Part shown: piece by piece, positions 22,822 through 30,020 of the stretch
Layout: each line of letters begins with the position of its first letter
How positions within the stretch are numbered: the first letter of the stretch is position 1
IMG/VR virus record: IMGVR_UViG_3300020171_000060
Location: 1 to 43,721 of that record
Length of the DNA: 43,721 bases
Source: a virus
Direction: 5' to 3' (one strand)
Notes under the pieces: generated by a model
Database searches by the model: none
Told to the model about the DNA's origin: nothing
Seen by the model: only the letters and a program-made list of their open reading frames with translations
Position numbers and translations under genes: made by a program

Positions 22822-22838
22822 CTAGATACTGACTAACT
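22822..22838 (-). repeat. junction repeat family A, copy 2
   Basis: AGTTAGTCAGTATCTAG, identical to 17570-17586, immediately after the stop of the 80-residue gene. Confidence 0.6.
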
Positions 22839-23080
22839 CACTCTTTCTTTTGATAATTAGCACAGCCAAAAACTGTGTTCCCATCAAAACAGAAAGGATA
22901 CATTCCGCTACCAGGCCAGACACAACGAACTACTACTTTTTTCTCTGTTGCTATATTCTCCGCTATTTGATAACGTTCCTTACCACCTGCTCCGATACGA
23001 CCTTCTGGCAATGATTTCGAGCAGGCGATATGACAATCACCAGGGATACTCTGAGCATTTTTACAAGTCCAGCATTTCAT
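22838..23080 (-). CDS. Cys-rich protein (80 aa)
   Basis: MKCWTCKNAQSIPGDCHIAC, then VVVRCVWPGSGMYPFCFDG and FGCANYQKK give seven Cys. The spacing suits a zinc-binding domain. It uses leader repeat B (ATTAATATG). Function unknown. Confidence 0.55.
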   Translation of the reverse strand: MKCWTCKNAQSIPGDCHIACSKSLPEGRIGAGGKERYQIAENIATEKKVVVRCVWPGSGMYPFCFDGNTVFGCANYQKKE

Positions 23081-23098
23081 ATTAATACCCCCTGTTTA
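23078..23098 (-). repeat. leader repeat family B, copy 2
   Basis: TAAACAGGGGGTATTAATATG before the 80-residue gene start; the copy at 36805-36824 has ACAGGGGGTATTGATATG. Confidence 0.55.
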
Positions 23099-23278
23099 TT
23101 TCTTTATCTCTCCTGGTAGTGGCTCGACCTGTCTAGGGTGCAGATTGCGTCGGTTCGACTGTTCCCGTTTTAGAGCTTCAATACCTAACCTAATAGCATC
23201 ATCCAGTAATTCAGGTGCTACCTCAGAGGCATCTCTTATAAATACCTCTAACCTGACAATAGCTTCATCTATGGTCAT
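23096..23278 (-). CDS. small helical phage protein (60 aa)
   Basis: MTIDEAIVRLEVFIRDASEV then LLDDAIRLGIEALKREQ. This pattern (DEAI...A..LGIEALKR) is common in short phage proteins of unknown function. ATG directly follows the HNH stop. Confidence 0.55.
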   Translation of the reverse strand: MTIDEAIVRLEVFIRDASEVAPELLDDAIRLGIEALKREQSNRRNLHPRQVEPLPGEIKK

Positions 23279-23674
23279 CTAACTCGTCCTCCCTGCGTAT
23301 TCCTTCTCTTGAGACCTTTTGATATATTGGCAATTCATACAAAGAGTTTGGTATCCTTCGGGGAAGCTATTTTTCTTTAGCCAGACATAGAATTGCCTAC
23401 CTCCGCAAATACCTAATGCCTGTCTATGCTGGACACCATTACCATCTATATGGTCAATAGATAGAGCACGAATATCTGTGAAGCCACATTTAACGCAAGC
23501 ACAAATGCCATTACCATAATGCTTTATAACTTCTAGCTTCATTTGTGCCCGATATTCCCAATAATGCTCTGTTCTGACGACCTTATGAAGTCGGTTGTAT
23601 GCTTTATTACGCTCTATTATTTCTGCCCTATGGCTTTCGTAATATCGCCTTCCCTTTTCAGACTTTATGGTCAT
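23279..23674 (-). CDS. HNH endonuclease (131 aa)
   Basis: CVKCGFTDIRALSIDHIDGN, VQHRQALGICGG and QTLCMNCQYIKRS give the zinc and HNH residues. It is a paralogue of the HNH protein at 17.8-18.2 kb, sharing the C-terminal order and a basic start (YYESHRAEIIERNKAYN). Unlike that gene it has a ribosome site (GGAGGGAG) and no promoter of its own. Likely a mobile nuclease. Confidence 0.8.
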   Translation of the reverse strand: MTIKSEKGRRYYESHRAEIIERNKAYNRLHKVVRTEHYWEYRAQMKLEVIKHYGNGICACVKCGFTDIRALSIDHIDGNGVQHRQALGICGGRQFYVWLKKNSFPEGYQTLCMNCQYIKRSQEKEYAGRTS

Positions 23675-23801
23675 TTTTACACTCCCTCCTTATGCTGTTG
23701 TTTGGCAGTTGGGGCAGATATAGCGGGGCTCCCCACCCACCCATTTGTAGAGGTGCATCCAGTGCCCGCATTTAGGGCATTTCATTTTACACTCCCTCCT
23801 T
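23675..23801. repeat. 17-bp leader repeat (family D) around zinc-ribbon gene
   Basis: TTTTACACTCCCTCCTT occurs at 23675-23691 and 23785-23801. On the minus strand each contains AAGGAGGGAGTG before an ATG, and the pair enclose the 31-codon gene. Confidence 0.6.
23690..23785 (-). CDS. zinc-ribbon micropeptide (31 aa)
   Basis: MKCPKCGHWMHLYKWVGGEP then YICPNCQTTA: a complete CxxC...CxxC ribbon in 31 residues. Strong ribosome site AAGGAGGGAG. Probably a nucleic acid or protein binding module. Confidence 0.6.
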   Translation of the reverse strand: MKCPKCGHWMHLYKWVGGEPRYICPNCQTTA

Positions 23802-23969
23802 GCCTATCCAGTAGGCTGATTTCTTCGACGTCAGGTACTTGCAGGTTTTACGCAGGCAGATGTGGACTCCCATGCGCCACTTCCCTTGACGGCACGTGGG
23901 GCACTTCCGGGCTATCTCCTCGTCGGTCCACCGGGAGCGCCGCTTCAAGGTCTTGTCTCTTTTGCTCAA
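23787..23969 (-). CDS. zinc-binding protein (60 aa), overlapping frame
   Basis: TTG start after GGAG. KCPTCRQGKW and HICLRKTCKY give a zinc site in a basic protein. It overlaps the antitoxin-like gene by 122 bases in another frame; both are plausible, so one may be extended only by chance. Confidence 0.4.
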   Translation of the reverse strand: MSKRDKTLKRRSRWTDEEIARKCPTCRQGKWRMGVHICLRKTCKYLTSKKSAYWIGKEGV

Positions 23970-24126
23970 GGGACTCCGTTTGCCCTCTTATGAGCGGCTC
24001 TACTTTAGAGAGCAAATCCCTAGCCATGATTAGTCGAGCGATGGTATCCGTGAACGTCTCCCTGACACGCTGGAGACCCAAAAGCCTCATGTAGACCGCC
24101 TCACTTACTTTAATTGACTTACTCAT
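23848..24126 (-). CDS. antitoxin-like protein (92 aa)
   Basis: SKSIKVSEAVYMRLLGLQRV followed by ETFTDTIARLIMARD resembles short VapB/UPF0330-like antitoxins that bind DNA. No toxin is adjacent. The C-terminal third (PHVPSREVAHGSPHLP) is low in structure and lies in the overlap with the next gene. ATG overlaps the upstream stop. Confidence 0.6.
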   Translation of the reverse strand: MSKSIKVSEAVYMRLLGLQRVRETFTDTIARLIMARDLLSKVEPLIRGQTESLEQKRQDLEAALPVDRRGDSPEVPHVPSREVAHGSPHLPA

Positions 24127-24359
24127 TTACTCAAAACCTCCATGAACCTTTTAAACTGCCAGCCTCGCTCAGCAGCCCCGGCAGCAGCCCTGGCAGCATC
24201 CCCGGCAGCAACCCCGGCAGCATTCCAGGCAGCATTTAGCCCTTCAACAAGGCTAAAGAACTCGTTTATATCCTGCCCTACCGAGAACCTGAACATCGGA
24301 GCCGAGAACGTCCACTCGCATAGCTGCTCTTTACTTCTGAGTATCCAACTAACATTCAT
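24123..24359 (-). CDS. paralogue of 160-aa protein, with Ala-rich repeat (78 aa)
   Basis: Residues 1-43 (MNVSWILRSKEQLCEWTF; EFFSLVEGLN) match the 18.9-19.4 kb protein. Residues about 44-68 are Ala-rich four-residue repeats (NAAG, VAAG, DAAR, AAAG) encoded by 12-bp tandem repeats. The shared N-terminal domain likely defines a small family; function unknown. Confidence 0.55.
   Translation of the reverse strand: MNVSWILRSKEQLCEWTFSAPMFRFSVGQDINEFFSLVEGLNAAWNAAGVAAGDAARAAAGAAERGWQFKRFMEVLSK
24168..24235. repeat. 12-bp tandem repeats in coding region
   Basis: About five and a half units of GGCAGCANYCCN in frame. The unit length is a multiple of three, so copy changes would alter length without frameshift. 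Confidence 0.7.
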
Positions 24360-24436
24360 TTCTTACCTCCTAATGCACAGTTTTTGCTAATCCGACCAAT
24401 TTCCCTTCCACGCCTAATCTCATCTAATACTGGCAT
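24356..24436 (-). CDS. 26-residue basic peptide
   Basis: MPVLDEIRRGREIGRISKNC. Start follows GAGGGTTAA and stop overlaps the next ATG. The opening is weakly like the 73-residue zinc protein at 7.4 kb, so it may be a truncated relative. Confidence 0.4.
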   Translation of the reverse strand: MPVLDEIRRGREIGRISKNCALGGKK

Positions 24437-24673
24437 TTAACCCTCAACCTTATAAGGATAGTCACAAAGGCTCTCTTTTGAGAAGCTACAGTTCTGGCAG
24501 TGGATCTTGTCCAGCTTTATCGGACACGCAAACATCCTATCATGTTCCTCTTGTTCTTGAGATGCTAGGTCAGCGATAGCCGCCGCATCGTCGCTTGCTC
24601 TCATCTCCGCCTCCCGCTCTGCAGCTTTATCAGCTTCATACTGTGCTATTTCATCTGCGCGTAGCTCTCTCAT
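24437..24673 (-). CDS. hypothetical protein with Cys motif (78 aa)
   Basis: Acidic helix (ADEIAQYEADKAAEREAEMR) then CPIKLDKIHCQNCSFSKESL and CDYPYK, a four-Cys site. Likely zinc-binding. Ribosome site AAGGAGG. Unknown function. Confidence 0.5.
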   Translation of the reverse strand: MRELRADEIAQYEADKAAEREAEMRASDDAAAIADLASQEQEEHDRMFACPIKLDKIHCQNCSFSKESLCDYPYKVEG

Positions 24674-24722
24674 CGTTTTGCCTCCTTATTCCTCTGTCTC
24701 TCCCGGTAAGGTGAAAGCAATC

Positions 24723-24776
24723 TTAATTCCCTTTCTTGTCTAGTTCCAGAATTTCAACCGCTTTATCTATATTCAT
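24723..24776 (-). CDS. 17-codon peptide
   Basis: MNIDKAVEILELDKKGN after GGAGG. It resembles the start of the 60-residue DEAI-type protein and could be a truncated copy. Evidence is weak. Confidence 0.25.
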   Translation of the reverse strand: MNIDKAVEILELDKKGN

Positions 24777-24785
24777 TTATCCTCC

Positions 24786-25583
24786 CTAAAATAGTTCCTT
24801 AATATCCCTCTCGGCTTGTGCTACATCAAAAGGCGGTCGGGGAAATACCCCGATAGCGACAGCCAACCACTTCTTCAAGTCAAGTTTTACGAAATACTCT
24901 TTATGGAGCTTCTCCAAGAGGTTGACTGCCCTATGCCCATAATTAGCCCAGTCTATCTCTTTTGATCGGGGGTGATAATTGAGGATACCGAGCTTGTATT
25001 TGTTGACAAACTCATGGGTCATCCTGATTAGTTCAAGACTCTGCTCAGGATATAAGACTGGCTCTAAGGATACCCAGGTATAGATTCCCCTGGCATAGGC
25101 TTCTTTTAGGCTCTCAATTCGCTCTGAGGGCATTGCTGCACCTGGCTCCCATTCCTTAGACTGAGCCTCATCTACACAGGTCAGGGTGACTGCGAACTCA
25201 TCTCCAGCTTTTAATAGGGACATATCAGGTAGCGCCCGGTATCCGCCTTTGGTTAAGATTGCTACCGACTGTCCGTAGAAGTGCAGGACTTCGATAGCCT
25301 GTCTTGCTAATTGGAACTGGTCATTGATAGGCTGGTAGCAATCTCCAATGAAAGACAGAAGCACTTTATGGTGTCCAGTAATTTTAAGCACCTCAGCATC
25401 CCGTTTAAGAGATTCTAAGAATCTCGGCCGAGGGGCAGGCGTTACAAAAAAGTCCTCCTTGCTGATATGTAGTGTCTGGGGAGAGTAACAATACACACAT
25501 TTATGCATGCAGCGTAGATAGATATTGCAAGCCAATTCGCAGTATTCTTTTGCCCTCCCTTGGGGGCTATAAATAACGTGCAT
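24786..25583 (-). CDS. radical SAM protein, SPL-like (265 aa)
   Basis: The cluster motif CxxxCxxC is at Cys25, Cys29, Cys32 (CMHKCVYCYS). Further order HKVLLSFIGDCYQPIND, QSVAILTKGGYRALPD, FAVTLTCVDE, and YTWVSLEPVLYPEQSLELI fits the (beta/alpha) barrel of spore-lyase-like radical SAM enzymes. It probably binds one 4Fe-4S cluster and SAM; the substrate in phages is unknown, perhaps modified nucleic acid. The start is right after the HNH gene; a 25-codon copy of its beginning lies upstream of that gene. Confidence 0.85.
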   Translation of the reverse strand: MHVIYSPQGRAKEYCELACNIYLRCMHKCVYCYSPQTLHISKEDFFVTPAPRPRFLESLKRDAEVLKITGHHKVLLSFIGDCYQPINDQFQLARQAIEVLHFYGQSVAILTKGGYRALPDMSLLKAGDEFAVTLTCVDEAQSKEWEPGAAMPSERIESLKEAYARGIYTWVSLEPVLYPEQSLELIRMTHEFVNKYKLGILNYHPRSKEIDWANYGHRAVNLLEKLHKEYFVKLDLKKWLAVAIGVFPRPPFDVAQAERDIKELF

Positions 25584-25584
25584 A

Positions 25585-26142
25585 TCATTGCTCCTTCTTG
25601 TGTATTTTCCTATGGCATTCAGCGCATAAGGTTATTCCATTCTCTACTACAAATCTCAATTCTGGATATTCGGCAAACGGCTTTTTATGATGTGGATGAA
25701 GTTGAGGTCGATTCCCAACCTCATGTTTTGCACCACATTGCTGACAAGTATAATTATCCTTGGCAAAGACGGCGACACGCCATTGCTTAAATTCAGATGA
25801 TTGCCGGATAATTTCATTTACTGGGCTAATTCCCCCTTTCCAGTTTCTTCCGTTTTCCCCCTTGTTGGCTAAACTCATCTTTTCTCGGTATTCTTGGGTG
25901 TGGTGTCTACCTGTCCAAGTTTTAAGTCTCTCTCTTTCAATCGGATTCTTAAAAAGTTCCTTTAGTGTATTGGATATTTTCTGCTTTTGCTCTGGTGACA
26001 TTGGCCCCTTGGGGATTCGCATCGCTGCCCTTGCATATTCTGGCATTTTCTTGCCAGTCCAATATCCTGGTTTTCCTTTCATGGCAACGGATAATTTCCG
26101 TTTATGTTCTTCGCTCTTAGGTATCCCTGGATTTCCTTTCAT
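25585..26142 (-). CDS. HNH endonuclease with NUMOD3-like repeats (185 aa), leaderless start
   Basis: ATG at 26142 (MKGNPGIPKSEEHKRK) is selected because a promoter -10 box ends six bases before it. The N-terminal part has NUMOD3-type DNA-binding motifs (KRKLSVAMKGKPG; REKMSLANKGENG). The C-terminus has HNH features: YTCQQCGAKH, LHPHHKKPFAEYP, ITLCAECHRKIH. It sits within the 5' end of the radical SAM gene. A homing endonuclease is by far the best explanation. Confidence 0.85.
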   Translation of the reverse strand: MKGNPGIPKSEEHKRKLSVAMKGKPGYWTGKKMPEYARAAMRIPKGPMSPEQKQKISNTLKELFKNPIERERLKTWTGRHHTQEYREKMSLANKGENGRNWKGGISPVNEIIRQSSEFKQWRVAVFAKDNYTCQQCGAKHEVGNRPQLHPHHKKPFAEYPELRFVVENGITLCAECHRKIHKKEQ

Positions 26143-26148
26143 ATAACA

Positions 26149-26177
26149 AGTATAACACAGTAGAAAGATTAAGTCAA
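26149..26177 (-). promoter_or_regulatory. promoter of NUMOD3-HNH gene
   Basis: TTGACT (26177-26172), 17-bp spacer, TATACT (26154-26149), six bases before the ATG. The -35 lies inside the truncated radical SAM fragment. Nearly the same as the promoter at 18255-18283. Confidence 0.75.
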
Positions 26178-26246
26178 GTATAGATTGGCTGCCCATGCAC
26201 AATACTCAGCGGCTCTGCCTTTAGGCTGATAAATTACTCTTAGCAT
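26169..26246 (-). pseudogene. truncated start of a radical SAM gene (25 codons)
   Basis: MLRVIYQPKGRAAEYCAWAA then NLYLT-stop matches the intact gene's opening MHVIYSPQGRAKEYCELACN. The match ends at the HNH promoter. The copies differ in DNA, so the intact gene or the HNH unit probably came from a divergent phage by recombination. Confidence 0.75.
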
Positions 26247-26611
26247 AGTATCCCTATCCTTTCTCTTTTTTGGGCAGTATCAAAAAAGCCTAACTGAATA
26301 GATTGCTTGCCTAGGCTTGGGGTTTTGACTATATTGGCGGCCGCTCGTATTATTATCTGTTCCCTGTCGGATAGCAGATTAAGTTCCTCGACAAGCATCG
26401 AAAGGACGGCGTTCTGCTCTTCGATTCGGATATCTATGCCAATGATGTCATCGGCGTATTGGTCGTATGCTGCCCATTCTGGGTTATTGGCTTGAGTTTT
26501 CTGGAGACGCTGAAGGCGTCTCACCGTTAGCATCCTCTCCGCCTCGATGCTCTCTCTATATTCTTGGCAAACAGCAAGGGTGAACTTTCCAACAATTATC
26601 TTATCTAACAT
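26240..26611 (-). CDS. hypothetical helical protein (123 aa)
   Basis: Long helices with Glu/Arg (CQEYRESIEAERMLTVRRLQ; IGIDIRIEEQNAVLSMLVEE), then NLLSDREQIIIRAAAN, a phrase like a sigma/HTH helix. It overlaps the ParB gene end and the fragment downstream. Possible coiled-coil partner of ParB; inference from position. Confidence 0.5.
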   Translation of the reverse strand: MLDKIIVGKFTLAVCQEYRESIEAERMLTVRRLQRLQKTQANNPEWAAYDQYADDIIGIDIRIEEQNAVLSMLVEELNLLSDREQIIIRAAANIVKTPSLGKQSIQLGFFDTAQKRERIGILC

Positions 26612-27453
26612 AATGACGCCATCCTTCTATTCTGGAGACTGGATTTGAACTGCCCGACCAGTTTATACAGCATCTCTATTTTTTCTTGCGTTATGTCCAG
26701 CTTTTCCGCAATCGCCTGAGCAGTGATTCCGGGGTTATCATATTCCAATTTATTGATTTCTGTGAAGGCTTGGCAGGCTCGGTCTAATGCCGTTTCAACC
26801 TTATGCCTAGCCTCTATCTCTTTGTCTGATAGTTTTGGCTCTTCAGCAAACATCTCTATCTGGTTTTCTTCTGCCTGTATCTTCTCACAAAGACCGCGAC
26901 ATTCCGAGACCGATAGTTTATTCTGCTGCATTACTCGGAGTGACCTGAGCTGGCCATCATCACTTAGTTTGCTTTGGGCAATAGCCACCACTAAGGATAT
27001 TTGACTATGCTTGACCATGTGCTGTATTTCTGGCCGGCACTTGTTGACATTCAGTAGCCAGCTAATAGTATTGATTGGCTTACCCACAACCTCACTTAGC
27101 TCTACTAGGGTGTGCCCTGAGTCAAGATAACTTTTATAAGCCTCGGCCACTTCCATCGGATTAAGGTCTACCCGGTTGATATTCTCGATTAGCTGGAGTT
27201 CCTTAGCCGAGTCGCCATTATAGACGATGCACTCTATCGTTTCCCATTCCAGTGAACAGACCGCCCGGTAGCGCCGCTCCCCGGCAACGATGATATAGCC
27301 GTCTCCATTCTTCTTGACTGTAATTGGTTGGAGCAAGCCGTTCCGTTTGATAGATTGCGCCAACTCAAAGATGCCCTCTTCATTAAAATCCTTGCGCGGC
27401 TGTGTCGGGTCTGGACTGATAGCTTGTATCGGTATCTGTCTGATTTCCCTCAT
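26605..27453 (-). CDS. parB: ParB/RepB-family partition or regulator protein (282 aa)
   Basis: The start is ATG 27453 (MREIRQIPIQAISPDPTQPR), overlapping the previous stop by four bases; the longer frame has no ParB similarity before this point. ParB box: IVAGERRYRA and LQLIENINRVDLNPMEVAEA, followed by a helix-turn-helix TLVELSEVVGKPINTISWLL. A C-terminal helical part may dimerise. No parA is seen, so it may be a DNA-binding regulator or one half of plasmid-like partition. The repeated 14-bp palindrome is a candidate target. Confidence 0.85.
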   Translation of the reverse strand: MREIRQIPIQAISPDPTQPRKDFNEEGIFELAQSIKRNGLLQPITVKKNGDGYIIVAGERRYRAVCSLEWETIECIVYNGDSAKELQLIENINRVDLNPMEVAEAYKSYLDSGHTLVELSEVVGKPINTISWLLNVNKCRPEIQHMVKHSQISLVVAIAQSKLSDDGQLRSLRVMQQNKLSVSECRGLCEKIQAEENQIEMFAEEPKLSDKEIEARHKVETALDRACQAFTEINKLEYDNPGITAQAIAEKLDITQEKIEMLYKLVGQFKSSLQNRRMASLC

Positions 27454-27653
27454 TTCCCCGCTCCACCTAGTAGCATTCTTGCCATCGTATGAATGTCTAT
27501 TGGCTGACCTTGACCTTCCGGGTAGACAATGCCAACAACCACCCTCGCCGTTGGGAAGCCTATCCTTTTGAGGCAGTTCTCCATCATGGCGCTGTCTTTG
27601 TCCGAGCTGGTATTTGTGTCCGCTAATCCTTGTAACCATTCCCTTGCTGTCAT
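27450..27653 (-). CDS. hypothetical protein before ParB (67 aa)
   Basis: MTAREWLQGLADTNTSSDKD, then RIGFPTARVVVGIVYPEGQG. First gene of the promoter at 27702-27730; GGGAGGTAAAGGG precedes ATG. Its stop overlaps the ParB start, so the two are coupled and may act together. Confidence 0.6.
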   Translation of the reverse strand: MTAREWLQGLADTNTSSDKDSAMMENCLKRIGFPTARVVVGIVYPEGQGQPIDIHTMARMLLGGAGK

Positions 27654-27701
27654 TTCCCTTTACCTCCCTTCAGTTCCTTTCCTATTTTTTATCCTATATT
27701 T

Positions 27702-27730
27702 ATTGTAGCACTACCACGCCTAGTTGTCAA
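27702..27730 (-). promoter_or_regulatory. sigma-70 promoter of ParB operon
   Basis: TTGACA (27730-27725), 17-bp spacer, TACAAT (27707-27702). A palindrome copy at 27703-27716 overlaps the -10 box, suggesting autoregulation or repression. Confidence 0.8.
27703..27716. promoter_or_regulatory. palindrome copy at ParB promoter
   Basis: TTGTAGCACTACCA on the plus strand; on the minus strand 11 of 14 match TTGCAGCGCTACAA. It spans the -10 box. Confidence 0.5.
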
Positions 27731-27774
27731 GGATTTTAGGCACAAATCAGTTACCCAATTCTATATTCATCCGA

Positions 27775-28014
27775 CTAAGCCTCCGGCTTTTCATCTAGTT
27801 CTCCCTGACTAGACTCCACTTTATTGCCGGCTGCATCGACCAGATATATTTCTTTGCGTTCCTTAGCAGTGGCGAATAATTGTGCTTCATAAACTCTATC
27901 GCCATCGACCAGAGAACCATTTTCAATAGCTTTCCTTAATTCCTCTCCACCGATAATGTGCGCACCACCTTGGGCACCAATGACTACGTAGGTTTTTTTA
28001 CTATATATACGCAT
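27775..28014 (-). CDS. hypothetical protein (79 aa)
   Basis: MRIYSKKTYVVIGAQGGAHI, then GSLVDGDRVYEAQLFATAKE. A small alpha/beta protein with acidic C-terminus; AAGGAGGTAATCA before ATG. No family recognised. Confidence 0.5.
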   Translation of the reverse strand: MRIYSKKTYVVIGAQGGAHIIGGEELRKAIENGSLVDGDRVYEAQLFATAKERKEIYLVDAAGNKVESSQGELDEKPEA

Positions 28015-28092
28015 TGATTACCTCCTTTCTATCCCTTTCTGGCTTTTTAATAATATATTCTCAGCTCTTTTGTTCCATTCTATTTCCCTCCT

Positions 28093-28470
28093 TTATTTAA
28101 TTCCAGTTTCTATTAGATAACCAAATTTACCAACTTCACGCAGATAATCATCATTCGACTGAGGATTATGACTGTAAATAACAAGACAATTACCAACCAT
28201 CTCCTCATTCAAGAGTATGCGTATGCCAAGCATTCCCTCGATTCTGTATTTATGAATGGGCGGCATCGGAATCCTTCGTGAATGTTCCTTATGAAAATCC
28301 ACTACTAGTGGATGATTCAGGAAAATATCCAATACCTTTTTACTCATAACAAGAAGATTAGGCTTTTTGCCACAAGCCAATAATACCTTTTCCCTTGCCT
28401 TTTCTATATCCGCTAATGGGTCAGAATATATGAAGTTATCCCAAGGAGAGATACATTTGCCAGAATCCAT
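28093..28470 (-). CDS. stand-alone capsid peripheral-domain homologue (125 aa)
   Basis: Residues 8-60 align without gaps to about residues 147-199 of the major capsid protein: SDP..DIE.AREKV matches SDPISNIETAREAV, KKPNLLVMSKKVLD matches RNPNVLLMGAEVWD, and the HP and D..K that follow are kept. About 20 of 53 positions are identical by hand count. The weaker match continues through IEGMLGIRILLNEEMVGN. The N-arm, extended loop and axial domain are missing. It has its own ribosome site (AAAAGGAGGAAAGC) and an upstream promoter-like TTGACA. It could interfere with competing capsids, act in capsid sizing, or be a remnant under selection. Confidence 0.75.
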   Translation of the reverse strand: MDSGKCISPWDNFIYSDPLADIEKAREKVLLACGKKPNLLVMSKKVLDIFLNHPLVVDFHKEHSRRIPMPPIHKYRIEGMLGIRILLNEEMVGNCLVIYSHNPQSNDDYLREVGKFGYLIETGIK

Positions 28471-28570
28471 GCTTTCCTCCTTTTACTTATTATAAACTCT
28501 CAATCCAGGCTCATTGAAGAATCGATTGAAATCTCGTTCCCATAGATGTAGAAGTGCATAATGTCAAGTA

Positions 28571-29797
28571 TTATTGAGGGGTTATTCTCAAGGATTCCTC
28601 TATGTATATTTCCACGCCAGGAATCTCTGGTATTCCAGCCCTAACTACTTTATTGAGCAAAAGCGAGTTCTCAATCTTATATTGGTCAGGCAACTTTGCA
28701 AAGTCAACCACTCTATATTTTCTGGTTTTCACCAAACCGCTTGTGCCAACTTCTGTCCTTGTTAATCGTGGTGCTTCGGGTATTTTGACCGGAGTTACGT
28801 CCACAGTAAACTCGCCATGATTCAACGCCGCCTGTTTTCGTGCCAACTCTATTGCCTGTCTATTGACCTCCTCAGCCTCCTGCCGGCGCCTGTCCTGTTC
28901 CACCTTATAAGCAGTTACCTTATCCCTAGCTGTTTTGTCTGCCTGGGCCAGCGGGCCTGTCAGCAACTTAAACGCGCCGTTTACAGCATCCACATGGGCA
29001 TTAAGCGGGCCGACATATTCCTGCCTCTTCTCCTCGACGGCCTTCTTGAGCTTGCCCATAATGCTGAGGTCAGAAGTAGCCAGCTTGGCGTCATCCTCGC
29101 TGGCAACGACCAGTTTATCAGCCCATTCCTTAATCCGCATTATTTCGCCAAGAAGCTGCTGGACCTTCAAGTCCTTGCCAGGCTCTATCCTGACAACTGC
29201 CGTGGGGAACGCCTGCGGAACCACTACGGCTTCCTCTTCTTCCCGAACCACCTCACCAGCCGTAGAGTTGCCTTCCTGCTTCAACCACGGTTCGCCAGTC
29301 GTCGCCACCCTAGTCTGACCTGCTGCATCTGCGGTTGATTGCCTAGCCTGACCTTCGATAGAGTTCTTGCTAAATTCTATTTCAGCTTCCAGATGGGCAT
29401 TTAATCTTTCGATGTTGGCTTCATCGATAAATCTCGCTGATATTTTTGTTAATTCAGGGTCTATTCTCAGTTTGACAATAGAACCAGCCGGTATTGTCTT
29501 GACCTTATCCTTGAAAGCCTGTATCTCAGATTCCGGGACATCTATAGCGGTCACCCGAGCCTTGCCAGTGGTATCTCTTATTGGGACCCAAACAACATCG
29601 CCCACCTTCAATCGGTCTACCGAGTAGTATGTATACTCCCGGGCACTCAGCTTCCCTGTCGTTTCCGAGTAATACCTGATCTTGACTATCTGCTTGACTG
29701 ACCTTGCCCTTTCTAGTCTAGCCTCTATCATGCACCTTTCGCATCCTTCCCCTAAGATAAACTCTCCGTGCTTACAATGACCCTTCTTTTGATCCAT
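28571..29797 (-). CDS. coiled-coil protein with N-terminal Cys/His site (408 aa)
   Basis: Residues 8-25 (CKHGEFILGEGCERCM) may bind metal. A beta-rich part includes GDVVWVPIRDTTGKARVT. Residues about 230-325 are a charged helix (GKLKKAVEEKRQEYVGPLNA; AQADKTARDKVTAYKVEQDR), with a basic/hydrophobic end. Similar helical proteins are seen near phage recombination genes, but no specific function can be assigned. It is the largest unknown early gene and a candidate for nucleic-acid handling. Confidence 0.55.
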   Translation of the reverse strand: MDQKKGHCKHGEFILGEGCERCMIEARLERARSVKQIVKIRYYSETTGKLSAREYTYYSVDRLKVGDVVWVPIRDTTGKARVTAIDVPESEIQAFKDKVKTIPAGSIVKLRIDPELTKISARFIDEANIERLNAHLEAEIEFSKNSIEGQARQSTADAAGQTRVATTGEPWLKQEGNSTAGEVVREEEEAVVVPQAFPTAVVRIEPGKDLKVQQLLGEIMRIKEWADKLVVASEDDAKLATSDLSIMGKLKKAVEEKRQEYVGPLNAHVDAVNGAFKLLTGPLAQADKTARDKVTAYKVEQDRRRQEAEEVNRQAIELARKQAALNHGEFTVDVTPVKIPEAPRLTRTEVGTSGLVKTRKYRVVDFAKLPDQYKIENSLLLNKVVRAGIPEIPGVEIYIEESLRITPQ

Positions 29798-29836
29798 TCT
29801 GTTCTCCCTCCTTTTCTGTTAATTCTGGGGCTGGCA

Positions 29837-30019
29837 TTAGCTTCCCCTATCCTCAAGAATTGTTTTCTTGTCTCGCTCATAGAGCCTCAAAAGAGATTGG
29901 CGAATCTCATAGGGACTTATTGTATCCCTTTCGGCTGCTTCTTGGTAAGTCATCTCGTCTATTCTGTTTGGTATGGGTATCTGCCCATAGGCTTTGAGTA
30001 ATGCTATTATGCTAGGCAT
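29837..30019 (-). CDS. hypothetical protein (60 aa)
   Basis: ATG 30019 has GGAGGAATTAAA just upstream; the longer frame overlaps the 38-codon gene. MPSIIALLKAYGQIPIPNRI then EAAERDTISPYEIRQSLLRL: compact helices, perhaps a small DNA-binding fold. Unknown. Confidence 0.5.
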   Translation of the reverse strand: MPSIIALLKAYGQIPIPNRIDEMTYQEAAERDTISPYEIRQSLLRLYERDKKTILEDRGS

Positions 30020-30020
30020 T

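Noticed and set aside
26590-26660. A tRNA 3' half suggested by TTCAAATCC and flanking paired bases
   Set aside because: It lies within the conserved C-terminal coding part of ParB and lacks a complete acceptor, D or anticodon arm.
27454-27639. Longer ParB start at 27639
   Set aside because: The added residues do not fit ParB and overlap the 67-residue gene, whose end is coupled by ATGA to ATG 27453.
28471-28570. A clear promoter before the capsid-like fragment
   Set aside because: TTGACA is present, but the best -10 is only TATGGG, so it is a weak hint rather than a called feature.
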